8,337 bases of DNA. Origin: Microcaldota archaeon (GTDB taxonomy: Archaea > Micrarchaeota > Micrarchaeia > Burarchaeales > Fermentimicrarchaeaceae). Shown in pieces: positions 1-5,970 of the stretch. The stretch covers positions 1 through 8,337 of the forward strand of contig JAPLWT010000029.1 in NCBI GenBank assembly GCA_026396455.1, written 5' to 3'. Position numbers and translations under genes: made by a program. The stretch's first letter is position 1. Every line of letters begins with the position of its first letter. Below the pieces are notes generated by a model. It worked only from the letters and a program-made list of their open reading frames with translations, searched no databases and was not told where the DNA came from.

Positions 1-387
1 AGAATGCATGTCGAGCTGATGCTTGGGGACCAGAGATATGTTGCAGATGGAGCCCGGGTAATAAAGGAGGGCTGGATAGGGTTCTACAAGCCTTATGTCA
101 AGTTTGAAGAGGTAAACCTGTCAGACTTCAAGGAAGGGGAGCATGTTGAAGTTGAGAAGCTGGAGATAAAGAAGGACAAGACAAAGCCACCTGCGAGGTA
201 TACCCCCGCTTCGATAATACAGACGCTTGAGGACAAGGAGCTCGGCACTAAAGGAACGCGCTCCAGCATTGTCGATACGCTGTACAAGAGAGGGTACATC
301 ACGGACAGGAGCATAAAGGTTACGACTTTCGGACTTGCAGTCTGCGATGCGCTCGGGCACCACTCGCCGGAAATTCTTGATGAGTAG
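1..387 (+). CDS. topA: DNA topoisomerase I (type IA), C-terminal part of catalytic region, 5' partial, ends at in-frame TAG
   Basis: Type IA topoisomerases relax negatively supercoiled DNA by passing strands through an enzyme-bridged single-strand break. The frame is open to the left edge (codon AGA at 1-3), so the TOPRIM domain and the active-site tyrosine lie outside the window and the ATG at 4 is internal. The visible part carries the family's K-TKPPARYT stretch followed by ASIIQTLE, then LGTKGTRSSIVDTLYKRGYI and VTTFGLAVCDAL, typical of the end of the archaeal TopA catalytic core. It stops at TAG 385-387, right after SPEILDE. In archaeal TopA proteins this point normally continues into a helical (L/M)TR+(L/F)E+ segment and zinc ribbons. 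That segment is present here in the same frame from 388. The stop therefore interrupts one gene rather than ending it; readthrough, a real split, a mutation or a sequencing error are all possible. Confidence 0.9.
   Translation, partial: RMHVELMLGDQRYVADGARVIKEGWIGFYKPYVKFEEVNLSDFKEGEHVEVEKLEIKKDKTKPPARYTPASIIQTLEDKELGTKGTRSSIVDTLYKRGYITDRSIKVTTFGLAVCDALGHHSPEILDE
385..387 (+). other. In-frame amber (TAG) codon inside the topoisomerase I reading frame
   Basis: TAG at 385-387 is followed with no gap and in the same frame by ATG at 388 and 146 further codons of recognisable TopA sequence. Removing one codon restores continuous homology (SPEILDE-X-MTRKLERE). I see no GGAGG or GGTGA motif at a normal distance before the ATG at 388; the best is a weak GATGAG directly before the TAG. 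TAG also ends cdc48 and the 6009 membrane-protein gene here, so it is not obviously reassigned throughout the genome. A single substitution from GAG, CAG or AAG would be enough to create it. Confidence 0.85.
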
Positions 388-828
388 ATGACAAGGAAGC
401 TGGAGAGGGAGATGGAGTGGATACAGGAAGGCAAGATGGAGGAGGGGAAGGTCATTGAAAGCGAAAAGGCTGTGCTCTCTGAGATTCTGCAGGATTTCAA
501 GAAGAAGGAGAAGGAGATTGGAGGGGAGCTTGCGGAAGCATTGAAGAATACGAAGCGCGAGCAGAATTTTCTGGGGAAGTGCCCTGCATGCGGGGGGGAC
601 TTGAAGATAATTGTCTCCAAGACAAGCGGGAAGAGGTTCTGCGGGTGCTCAAATTATCCGAAATGCTCGCAGAGTTACCCAATACCGCAGTTCGGCAGCA
701 TAACTCCGTTGAAGAAGGGCTGCAAGGTGTGCGGTTTGCCCATGATATTCGTAAGAAACGGCAAAAAAGTCTTCCAGATGTGCATAGACCCTAAATGCAA
801 GAGCAAGGAGAACTGGGGTAAAAAATGA
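388..828 (+). CDS. topA: Topoisomerase I C-terminal zinc-ribbon region (downstream of in-frame TAG)
   Basis: This is the natural C-terminus of an archaeal DNA topoisomerase I, encoded in the same frame as 1-387 after the TAG. Residues 1-60 (numbered from the ATG at 388) are highly charged and helical (MTRKLEREME through GGELAEALK), matching the segment after the catalytic core. Two zinc ribbons follow. The first has cysteines at 65, 68, 85, 87 and 93 (CPACGG ... CGCSNYPKC); the second at 112, 115, 132 and 137 (CKVCG ... CIDPKC). These C-terminal ribbons bind single-stranded DNA in the family. All cysteines are intact and the frame is open to TGA 826-828, so the segment appears to be under selection. 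It may be translated by readthrough of TAG, as a separate 146-aa subunit by reinitiation at TAGATG, or not at all if the TAG is a recent lesion. Its end overlaps the next start (ATGA). Confidence 0.85.
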   Translation: MTRKLEREMEWIQEGKMEEGKVIESEKAVLSEILQDFKKKEKEIGGELAEALKNTKREQNFLGKCPACGGDLKIIVSKTSGKRFCGCSNYPKCSQSYPIPQFGSITPLKKGCKVCGLPMIFVRNGKKVFQMCIDPKCKSKENWGKK

Positions 829-1208
829 GACCTACAACTGTTGATGCGGTGATCATTGGGAGGGGAAGCATCCTCCTAGTCAAACGCAGGTTTGACCCCT
901 ACAAAGGGCTCTGGGCAATTCCCGGCGGGTTCGTTGAAGAGGGAGAGACGGCCGAGCAGGCTGCTGCAAGGGAGACATTTGAGGAGACAGGGGTTAGAAT
1001 CAAAGTCACAAAGCTTTTAGGTGTGTACTCGGATCCGAAGAGAGATCCCAGGGGCACGGTTTCGGTTGCATTCATTGCAAAAGCACTTTCAAATGAAGCG
1101 AAGGGAGGGGATGATGCTGAGGAGGCGAAATGGTTCAAGCTTAGCGAGATTCCACCTCTTGCTTTCGACCACGCAAAGATGATTAATGACGCGAGGAGGA
1201 TGCTGTGA
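825..1208 (+). CDS. Nudix hydrolase, ADP-ribose pyrophosphatase-like
   Basis: A 127-aa protein of normal size for a single-domain Nudix enzyme. A complete Nudix box lies at residues 35-57: G35, E41, then R49-E50 and E53-E54-x-G56, exactly GX5EX7REUXEEXGU, which forms the Mg-binding catalytic helix. It is preceded by LWAIPGGF. About 15 residues beyond the box comes YSDPKRDPRG, then TVSVAF; a proline at this distance and the DPRG motif are features of the ADP-ribose pyrophosphatase subgroup. The likely reaction is ADP-ribose to AMP plus ribose-5-phosphate in the cytoplasm, but Nudix specificity is hard to assign from sequence and other NDP-X substrates remain possible. The ATG overlaps the topA stop as ATGA, with a modest GGGGT five bases upstream. 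Its own TGA overlaps the GTG of the next gene, implying translational coupling. Confidence 0.9.
   Translation: MRPTTVDAVIIGRGSILLVKRRFDPYKGLWAIPGGFVEEGETAEQAAARETFEETGVRIKVTKLLGVYSDPKRDPRGTVSVAFIAKALSNEAKGGDDAEEAKWFKLSEIPPLAFDHAKMINDARRML
1193..1199 (+). promoter_or_regulatory. Shine-Dalgarno site for the NFACT-R gene
   Basis: GAGGAGG lies five bases before GTG 1205, inside the 3' end of the Nudix gene. It complements the 3' end of archaeal 16S rRNA and supports the GTG start, which lies inside a GTGA overlap with the Nudix stop. It also argues that the NFACT-R protein really begins here and is not the tail of a longer reading frame. Confidence 0.6.
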
Positions 1209-1999
1209 GAGTTCCGCTTGATTTGAGAAGCACTGCGCAGGATAATGCTGCGGTGTATTACGATAGGGCGAAGAAGCTGAGGGAGAAGGCTGAGAAAGCG
1301 GAGAAAGCTGTAGAGGAGAGCAGGAAAGAGCTTGGAAAATTTGTGGAGGTTGTTGAGAAGAAGCCCAGAATGAGGAGGAAGAAGCAGTGGTATGAGAAGT
1401 TCCACTGGTTTGTGAGCAGCGATGGCTTCCTTGTGATTGGAGGGCGGGATGCGGAGCAGAATGAGCTGGTTTTCTCCAGATATTTCGAGGATGCTGACGT
1501 TTTCCTGCATGCGGACATACACGGGGCGCCTGTTGTCATTGTGAAGAATGGATGCACTGCACCTGACAGAACTCTTGAGGAAGCTGCGCAGTTTGCAGGG
1601 AGCTATTCAAGCGCATGGAAGGAGGGACTGGGCGCTGTGGATGTCTATGCCGTAAAAAAAGAGCAGGTTAGCAAGCATTCCCACGGAGAGTACGTTCCAA
1701 AAGGGGGATTTGTGATAAAAGGAGACCGAAAATGGTTTAAAAACATCGAGTTAAAAATATACATTGGAGTGACACAGAGCGGTATTGAGTGCATACCTGC
1801 AATATGCGGGCATGGGCGCTTCGTATCGTATGTTGAAGTAAAACCAGGAGGAGTTGGAAAAGGCGACCTTTCCAAGAAACTCTTTAAGCTCTTATCCAGT
1901 AAACTAGATGAGGGCAAGAGTAGCTGGGAGGAAGAAGATGTAACCCGGGCTCTCCCGCCTGGCGGAGGGAGCTTGCAGGAAGGTGATGTTGATGGTTAA
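1205..1999 (+). CDS. Stand-alone NFACT-R domain protein (C-terminal half of Rqc2/NEMF/FbpA family)
   Basis: NFACT proteins (bacterial RqcH/FbpA, yeast Rqc2/Tae2, human NEMF) bind split large ribosomal subunits carrying stalled peptides. They normally have NFACT-N, HhH, coiled-coil and NFACT-R parts and exceed 500 residues. This 264-aa protein begins at LDLRSTAQDNAA, the usual start of the C-terminal coiled coil (residues about 11-60, Lys/Glu-rich). It continues into NFACT-R: WYEKFHWFVSSDGFLVIGGR (62-81), FLHADIHGAP (100-109), the HGEYVPKGGFVIKG loop (160-173), and a terminal ALPPGG. The NFACT-N domain, which carries the DR motif needed for tRNA-dependent tailing, is absent; the DNA upstream encodes the Nudix and topA genes. 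The GTG start follows a strong GAGGAGG site. The gene overlaps cdc48 by 8 nt. It could be a true short form or one half of a gene split across the genome; the sequence shows no decay. Confidence 0.9.
   Translation: MRVPLDLRSTAQDNAAVYYDRAKKLREKAEKAEKAVEESRKELGKFVEVVEKKPRMRRKKQWYEKFHWFVSSDGFLVIGGRDAEQNELVFSRYFEDADVFLHADIHGAPVVIVKNGCTAPDRTLEEAAQFAGSYSSAWKEGLGAVDVYAVKKEQVSKHSHGEYVPKGGFVIKGDRKWFKNIELKIYIGVTQSGIECIPAICGHGRFVSYVEVKPGGVGKGDLSKKLFKLLSSKLDEGKSSWEEEDVTRALPPGGGSLQEGDVDG
1981..1987 (+). promoter_or_regulatory. Shine-Dalgarno site setting the cdc48 start
   Basis: AGGTGAT, a good match to the archaeal GGTGA ribosome-binding consensus, lies five bases before ATG 1992. In-frame GTG 1983 and ATG 1986 overlap the site itself and so are unlikely starts. 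The site lies within the 3' end of the NFACT-R gene. Confidence 0.65.
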
Positions 2000-4139
2000 C
2001 GGCATTGAACTCAAGGTTGTGGAAGCTTACCAGAACGATGTGGGTAGAGGCATCGTCAGGATTGACTCCAAAGCAAGGAAGGTTATGGAGGTCACAACCG
2101 GTGATATTGTAGAGATAAAGGGTAAGAAGATAACTGCAGCGGTTGTTTGGCAGGCACATCCGCAGGACGAGGGGCTGAATATAATAAGGATGGATGGTTA
2201 CCTGAGGCAGAACGCCGGGGTGGGCGTGCAGGACAAAATTTTTGTGAGGAAAGCTGAGACAAAGGAAGCCAAGAAAGTTGTGCTCTCGCCGAGCGAGCCC
2301 ATAAGATATTCACCAGGCTTTGATGAGTTTGTGAAGAAGAGGCTGATTGGCAGGGCTGTTACGAAAGGGGATACAATATTTGTTGGGGTGTTTGGCACCT
2401 CCCTTCCGCTTGCAGTTGCTTTGGTTCAGCCCCAGGGAATCGCTGTGATAAACGAGACAACTGAGCTTGTCTTGAAGGAGGAGCCTGTGAAGGATGCAGG
2501 CAGAATAGCCCAGATAACCTATGAGGATATAGGAGGCTTGAAGGAGGAAATACAGAAGATAAGGGAGATGGTGGAGCTTCCTCTCAGGCATCCTGAACTG
2601 TTTGAGAGATTGGGTATAGAACCTCCAAAGGGAGTGCTTATACATGGCCCGCCAGGATGCGGCAAAACACTGCTTGCGAAAGCAGTTGCCAATGAGAGTG
2701 AGGCGCATTTCATATACATAGCAGGGCCCGAGCTTGTGAGCAAGTTCGTGGGAGAGAGCGAGGAGAGGATGAGGCAGGTGTTCAAGGAAGCCGAGGAGAA
2801 TGCGCCAGCGATAATTTTCATGGACGAGATAGACGCAATTGCTCCAAAGAGGGAGGAAGTCAGCGGGGAAGTCGAGAAGAGGATGGTTTCGCAACTGCTC
2901 GCATTGATGGACGGGTTGAAGGCGAGGGGGCAGGTCATTGTCATAGGCGCAACAAACAGACCCAATGCAATCGACCCGGCACTGAGAAGGCCCGGGAGGT
3001 TTGACAGGGAGATAGAGATAGGTGTGCCGGACAGGAACTCAAGAAAGGAGGTGCTGCAGATTCACACGAGAAACATGCCGCTTGACAAGGATGTGAATCT
3101 TGATGAGCTGGCGAATATAACGCACGGCTTCACTGGAGCGGATATCTCGTCACTCTCAAAGGAAGCAGCAATGAGGTCGCTGAGGAGGCTATTGCCAAAA
3201 ATAAACTTGGAGGAGGAGTTCGTTCCGCAGCAGTTTCTTGAGGAGCTGAAAGTCACCAGGGATGATTTCTTCGATGCAATGAGGGACATACAGCCTTCTG
3301 CATTAAGAGAGGTATTCGTTGAGGTGCCCAATGTGAAGTGGGACGACATTGGAGGGCTTGAGGATGTAAAGAGAGAGCTGAAAGAGGCAGTTGAGCTTCC
3401 GCTCAAGACCCCAGAGAAATTTACCAAGATGGGCATAAGGCCCGTGAGGGGAATACTGCTGGTTGGACTGCCTGGTACGGGCAAAACACTGCTTGCGAAA
3501 GCAGTTGCAACTGAGAGCGAAGCAAACTTCATATCTGTGAAAGGACCGGAGTTCCTCTCCAAATGGGTTGGGGAGAGTGAGAAGGCGGTGAGGGAGCTAT
3601 TCAGGAAGGCAAGGATGGCAGCTCCCTGCATAATTTTCATAGATGAGATAGATGCAGTTGCAGGCTTCAGGGGGGGTTATGACGAAGGCACGCATGTCAC
3701 CGAGAGGGTGGTCAACTCACTGCTGACAGAGCTTGATGGATTGCAGAACCTTAAGAATGTGGTAGTGCTTGCAGCAACAAACAGGCCGGACATGCTAGAT
3801 TCTGCACTGCTGAGACCTGGGAGATTCGACAAGGTGATACAGCTTCCTGCGCCTGATGAGAAGATGAGGCTTGAGATATTCAAGATACATACCAAGGGAA
3901 TGCCGCTTGCGAAAGATGTTGATTTGAAGGAGCTTGCGAAGAAGAGCGAGGGCTACACAGGAGCTGACATAGAGGGATTGTGCAGGGAAGCAGGAATGTA
4001 CGCTATAAGAAGCAACTCGGAGAATGCGGGGATGGGTAACTTCACAGACGCGCTGAGCCAGGTAAAACCCAGCATAACAAAGCACCAGATTGAGAAGATA
4101 AGGAAGTTCGTCGGCAAGGAGGACACAATGTACAGGTAG
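1992..4139 (+). CDS. cdc48: CDC48/VAT (p97-like) double AAA+ ATPase
   Basis: A 715-aa archaeal homologue of p97/Cdc48 (VAT in Thermoplasma), a cytoplasmic hexameric unfoldase that extracts or unfolds proteins, often for degradation. Order: N domain (residues 1 to about 180, opening GIELKVVEAYQNDVGRGIVRID-like); D1 with Walker A GPPGCGKT (219-226), Walker B IIFMDEID (274-281) and arginine fingers in RRPGRFD (332-338); D2 with Walker A GLPGTGKT (492-499), Walker B IIFIDEID (547-554) and its own RPGRFD. Length and domain order are normal. Both ATPase sites keep lysine, DE and arginine fingers, so both should be active. Each P-loop differs by one residue from the usual GPPGTGKT (Cys in D1, Leu in D2). 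ATG 1992 is preferred because of AGGTGAT five bases upstream. It overlaps the NFACT-R gene by 8 nt, and the next gene starts 4 nt after its TAG stop. Proteasome-type partners are not in the window. Confidence 0.97.
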   Translation: MVNGIELKVVEAYQNDVGRGIVRIDSKARKVMEVTTGDIVEIKGKKITAAVVWQAHPQDEGLNIIRMDGYLRQNAGVGVQDKIFVRKAETKEAKKVVLSPSEPIRYSPGFDEFVKKRLIGRAVTKGDTIFVGVFGTSLPLAVALVQPQGIAVINETTELVLKEEPVKDAGRIAQITYEDIGGLKEEIQKIREMVELPLRHPELFERLGIEPPKGVLIHGPPGCGKTLLAKAVANESEAHFIYIAGPELVSKFVGESEERMRQVFKEAEENAPAIIFMDEIDAIAPKREEVSGEVEKRMVSQLLALMDGLKARGQVIVIGATNRPNAIDPALRRPGRFDREIEIGVPDRNSRKEVLQIHTRNMPLDKDVNLDELANITHGFTGADISSLSKEAAMRSLRRLLPKINLEEEFVPQQFLEELKVTRDDFFDAMRDIQPSALREVFVEVPNVKWDDIGGLEDVKRELKEAVELPLKTPEKFTKMGIRPVRGILLVGLPGTGKTLLAKAVATESEANFISVKGPEFLSKWVGESEKAVRELFRKARMAAPCIIFIDEIDAVAGFRGGYDEGTHVTERVVNSLLTELDGLQNLKNVVVLAATNRPDMLDSALLRPGRFDKVIQLPAPDEKMRLEIFKIHTKGMPLAKDVDLKELAKKSEGYTGADIEGLCREAGMYAIRSNSENAGMGNFTDALSQVKPSITKHQIEKIRKFVGKEDTMYR
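2661..2689 (+). repeat. 29-bp direct repeat, copy 1 (D1 P-loop of cdc48)
   Basis: A 29-base stretch starting GGCAAAACACTGCTTGC encodes GKTLLAKAVA in D1 and recurs base for base at 3480-3508 in D2, 819 bp downstream. The protein identity is expected between AAA domains. Perfect identity at every third codon position is less so. Confidence 0.8.
3480..3508 (+). repeat. 29-bp direct repeat, copy 2 (D2 P-loop of cdc48)
   Basis: The second exact copy of the 29-base GKTLLAKAVA-coding stretch. Identity ends immediately on both sides: C versus G before it, and C versus A after it. Confidence 0.8.
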
Positions 4140-4143
4140 TCGC

Positions 4144-4536
4144 ATGTTTAATGTGTTGATGTTCTCCAAGGCCTTTGCGCTCTTCACTGCAGTTGCCTTG
4201 ATAATCTACGCGCTGACTCCGACTGGGATAGATGTCCTGCTGAAACTGCTTGCTTTCGCTGTCGGATCTGCAATACTCACTCCGTTCGTATACCCCCATC
4301 TAAGAGGAGTGAGGAAGGGGGATGCTGTGAGAGTCGTGCTGTCAGAGCAGAAGCTTCCATTTAATCTATTCTACAGGCACTCGGAGGCAGTTGCAATAAG
4401 CAACGGGAGGATTGGCGGCGTGATAAGGATTGCATTCGAGAATGGAAGCGAGGAGGACGGGGTAGTTGTCTCCTACGCGGGCATGTTAAGACCCGCAGAG
4501 GTAAAGATCCTTCGGAAGGAGATAAGGGTGGTGTGA
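4144..4536 (+). CDS. Small membrane protein of unknown function, two helices plus soluble C-terminal domain
   Basis: I do not recognise this 130-aa protein. Two hydrophobic segments (about residues 8-24 and 30-52) form an N-terminal hairpin. They are followed by a soluble domain (about 55-130) rich in alternating beta-strand patterns: KGDAVRVVL, AISNGRIGGVIRIAF, DGVVVSYAGM, and a basic, beta-rich tail. The GD-x-V-x-V pattern recalls small beta-barrel domains such as the NfeD tail, but the similarity is too weak for a call. A hairpin anchor would place the C-terminal domain in the cytoplasm, following the positive-inside rule for PHLRGVRKG. The ATG lies 4 nt after the cdc48 stop with AGGT just upstream. 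The TGA stop is followed directly, in the same frame, by the GTG of the M50-like gene. Its position suggests a partner or regulator of that protease or of CDC48 at the membrane; this is inference from context only. Confidence 0.8.
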   Translation: MFNVLMFSKAFALFTAVALIIYALTPTGIDVLLKLLAFAVGSAILTPFVYPHLRGVRKGDAVRVVLSEQKLPFNLFYRHSEAVAISNGRIGGVIRIAFENGSEEDGVVVSYAGMLRPAEVKILRKEIRVV

Positions 4537-5109
4537 GTGCAATCCGGCGAGATGCTTGATATAATCGTTTCTGTGCTGGCGCTGGCCTTTGCATTCTCAA
4601 TTAACAGGCTGGAGTTCTTTCCCATAATACTGCTCACTGTGGGGGTTGGCTTTGTAGCCCATGAGCTTGCCCACAGATTTGTTGCAAACCACTATGGTGC
4701 AAAAGCATTCTACAGAGCGTGGCCCGGGGGGCTTTTGCTCATGTTCGCAATGGCATTCGTATCTGGAGGACGTTTCCTTTTTGCAGCTCCAGGCGCGGTG
4801 TACATATACTCCAGTTACTTAAGCAAAAGGGAGAACGGCATCATATCCATTTCAGGCGCGCTTATGAACTTCCTCCTTGCCATCCTCTTCCTGTTTATAG
4901 GAGTTGCAATCGGTCTTAAAGGTACCCCAACGGCATTGGATTTGGCTGCATCTTTCATCCGTTTTGGGACTTATATGAACCTATACTTGGCTTTCTTCAA
5001 TATGATTCCGATACCTCCTCTGGATGGCAGCAAAGTGATTTCTTGGAATTTCCCAATATGGGCAGCGTTCATGCTCATACTGGTGATTCTTGTATTTGGT
5101 ATCTTCTGA
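4537..5109 (+). CDS. M50-family-like membrane zinc metalloprotease (site-2 protease type)
   Basis: Site-2-protease family enzymes cut substrates within or near the membrane. This 190-aa protein carries HELAH at residues 42-46 in a transmembrane segment (two zinc-binding histidines and the catalytic glutamate) and NMIPIPPLDGSKV (155-167), whose aspartate at 163 is the expected third zinc ligand. A conserved-looking SGALMN sits between them. About six hydrophobic segments are visible: 8-24, 27-48, 66-92, 103-128, 137-160 and 172-190. There is no PDZ or CBS domain, so this is a minimal core form, short for the family. GTG 4537 directly follows the previous TGA and is preceded by GGGTGGTG. ATG 4552 (five residues shorter) is an alternative but lacks a ribosome-binding site. 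Substrates are unknown. Co-transcription with cdc48 and the small membrane protein hints at membrane protein turnover. Confidence 0.88.
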   Translation: MQSGEMLDIIVSVLALAFAFSINRLEFFPIILLTVGVGFVAHELAHRFVANHYGAKAFYRAWPGGLLLMFAMAFVSGGRFLFAAPGAVYIYSSYLSKRENGIISISGALMNFLLAILFLFIGVAIGLKGTPTALDLAASFIRFGTYMNLYLAFFNMIPIPPLDGSKVISWNFPIWAAFMLILVILVFGIF

Positions 5110-5117
5110 GTGATTAA

Positions 5118-5957
5118 ATGCGCTGGGGACCTGCAGGCATACCGATGGAGTTCAAGGGGAATACCGCTGAGGCTATTGGCTATACTGCAAGCGAGGGGCT
5201 GAATGCCTTTGAGTGCGAGTTTGTGAGAGGAGTGAAGATGCGGCATGAGATGGCAGTGGAGGCTAGAAAGATGGCTGAGAAGAACGGGGTTTCCCTCAGC
5301 GCTCATGCGCCCTACTGGATAAACTGCGCGGCAATGGAGAGGGCCAAGATTGACGCAACAATAAGAAACATCATGGAAACGGCCAGAATAGCCGAGGTGC
5401 TTGGTGCCCGTATCATAGTTTTTCACCCGGGCTTCTACATGGGGCGAAGCCCCGAGGAAACGGCGAAGCTTGTAAAGAAGACTCTTGAGGACGTGCTTGG
5501 AAGGATGAAGCAGGAGGGAATAAAGAATGTCTGGCTTGGCTTGGAGACTACTGGCAAGGGAGCGCAATTCGGGAGCCTCTCCGAGAACATCGAACTCTCC
5601 CATTCGCTTGATAGAACAAGAACAGTTGTGGATTTTGCGCACGTCCACGCAAGAGGAGGGGGGAAGCTGAAGAAAAAGGAGGATTATTTGAGAATATTCA
5701 CTGAGATGGAGAACAAGCTCGGCAGGGAGGCAGTGATGAACTTCCACTCGCATTTCAGCGAGGTTGCATGGAATGAGAAGGGGGAGAGGTACCACATGAT
5801 TCTTGGAGAGCAGTATTCCCCGCCCTTCAAGCCTCTGGCAGAAGTTATTGCTGAGAACGGCTACGAGGGGACGATTATTTCCGAAAGTCCCCTGCTTGAT
5901 GTGGACGCGCTGAAGATGAAGAGGATGTACGAGGAAGCAGCAAAAAAGAATAAGTGA
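5118..5957 (+). CDS. Endonuclease IV / AP endonuclease family 2 TIM-barrel protein, archaeal type
   Basis: A 279-aa protein similar in length to endonuclease IV, the zinc enzyme that cuts DNA at abasic sites in base-excision repair. It opens with MRWGPAGIP, typical of the archaeal branch, which supports ATG 5118. Most metal ligands of E. coli Nfo have counterparts: H63 (AHAPY, for H69), H103 (FHPG, H109), E143 (LETTG, E145), D172 and H175 (DFAH, D179 and H182), H210 or H212 (FHSH, H216), H226 (RYHMILGEQ, H231) and E256 (SESP, E261). The position matching Nfo D229 appears to be arginine (R224), so one bridging ligand is not evident. The DRHxxLGEG signature is likewise changed to RYHMILGEQ. The protein may be a genuine divergent AP endonuclease or a TIM-barrel relative with another substrate. 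It starts 8 nt after the M50-like gene and is the last gene of the block; an AT-rich promoter follows. Confidence 0.85.
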   Translation: MRWGPAGIPMEFKGNTAEAIGYTASEGLNAFECEFVRGVKMRHEMAVEARKMAEKNGVSLSAHAPYWINCAAMERAKIDATIRNIMETARIAEVLGARIIVFHPGFYMGRSPEETAKLVKKTLEDVLGRMKQEGIKNVWLGLETTGKGAQFGSLSENIELSHSLDRTRTVVDFAHVHARGGGKLKKKEDYLRIFTEMENKLGREAVMNFHSHFSEVAWNEKGERYHMILGEQYSPPFKPLAEVIAENGYEGTIISESPLLDVDALKMKRMYEEAAKKNK

Positions 5958-5960
5958 AGA

Positions 5961-5968
5961 TTTATAAT
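5961..5968 (+). promoter_or_regulatory. Candidate archaeal TATA box for the 6009 membrane-protein gene
   Basis: TTTATAAT lies 4 nt after the preceding stop codon. Archaeal TATA boxes are centred about 26 nt before the transcript start, which would place the start near 5990 and give a leader of about 19 nt containing the ribosome-binding site. The AT-rich run in a 47-51 nt gap between genes, at the only clear break in the plus-strand block, supports a new transcription unit. Confidence 0.6.
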
Positions 5969-5970
5969 TT

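Noticed and set aside
388..828. Independent zinc-finger protein unrelated to topA
   Set aside because: Frame, direct continuity of homology and the two topoisomerase-type zinc ribbons show it is the TopA C-terminus, whatever its mode of translation.
899..1522. 207-codon minus-strand frame opposite the Nudix and NFACT-R genes
   Set aside because: Antisense shadow of two strongly recognised proteins; no ribosome-binding site or motif.
1728..1765. AT-rich TATA-like sequence inside the NFACT-R gene that might be an internal promoter for cdc48
   Set aside because: It encodes conserved NFACT-R residues (KWFKNIELKIYIG) with Lys/Ile-rich codons, and lies about 230 nt before cdc48 without further support.
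4137..4151. TAG of cdc48 (and of the 6009 gene, 6675-6689) followed by an in-frame TAA three codons later, as if TAG were read through
   Set aside because: Similar back-up stops follow other stop codons here: NFACT-R TAA then TGA after two codons, and Nudix TGA then TGA after five. The pattern therefore does not single out TAG.
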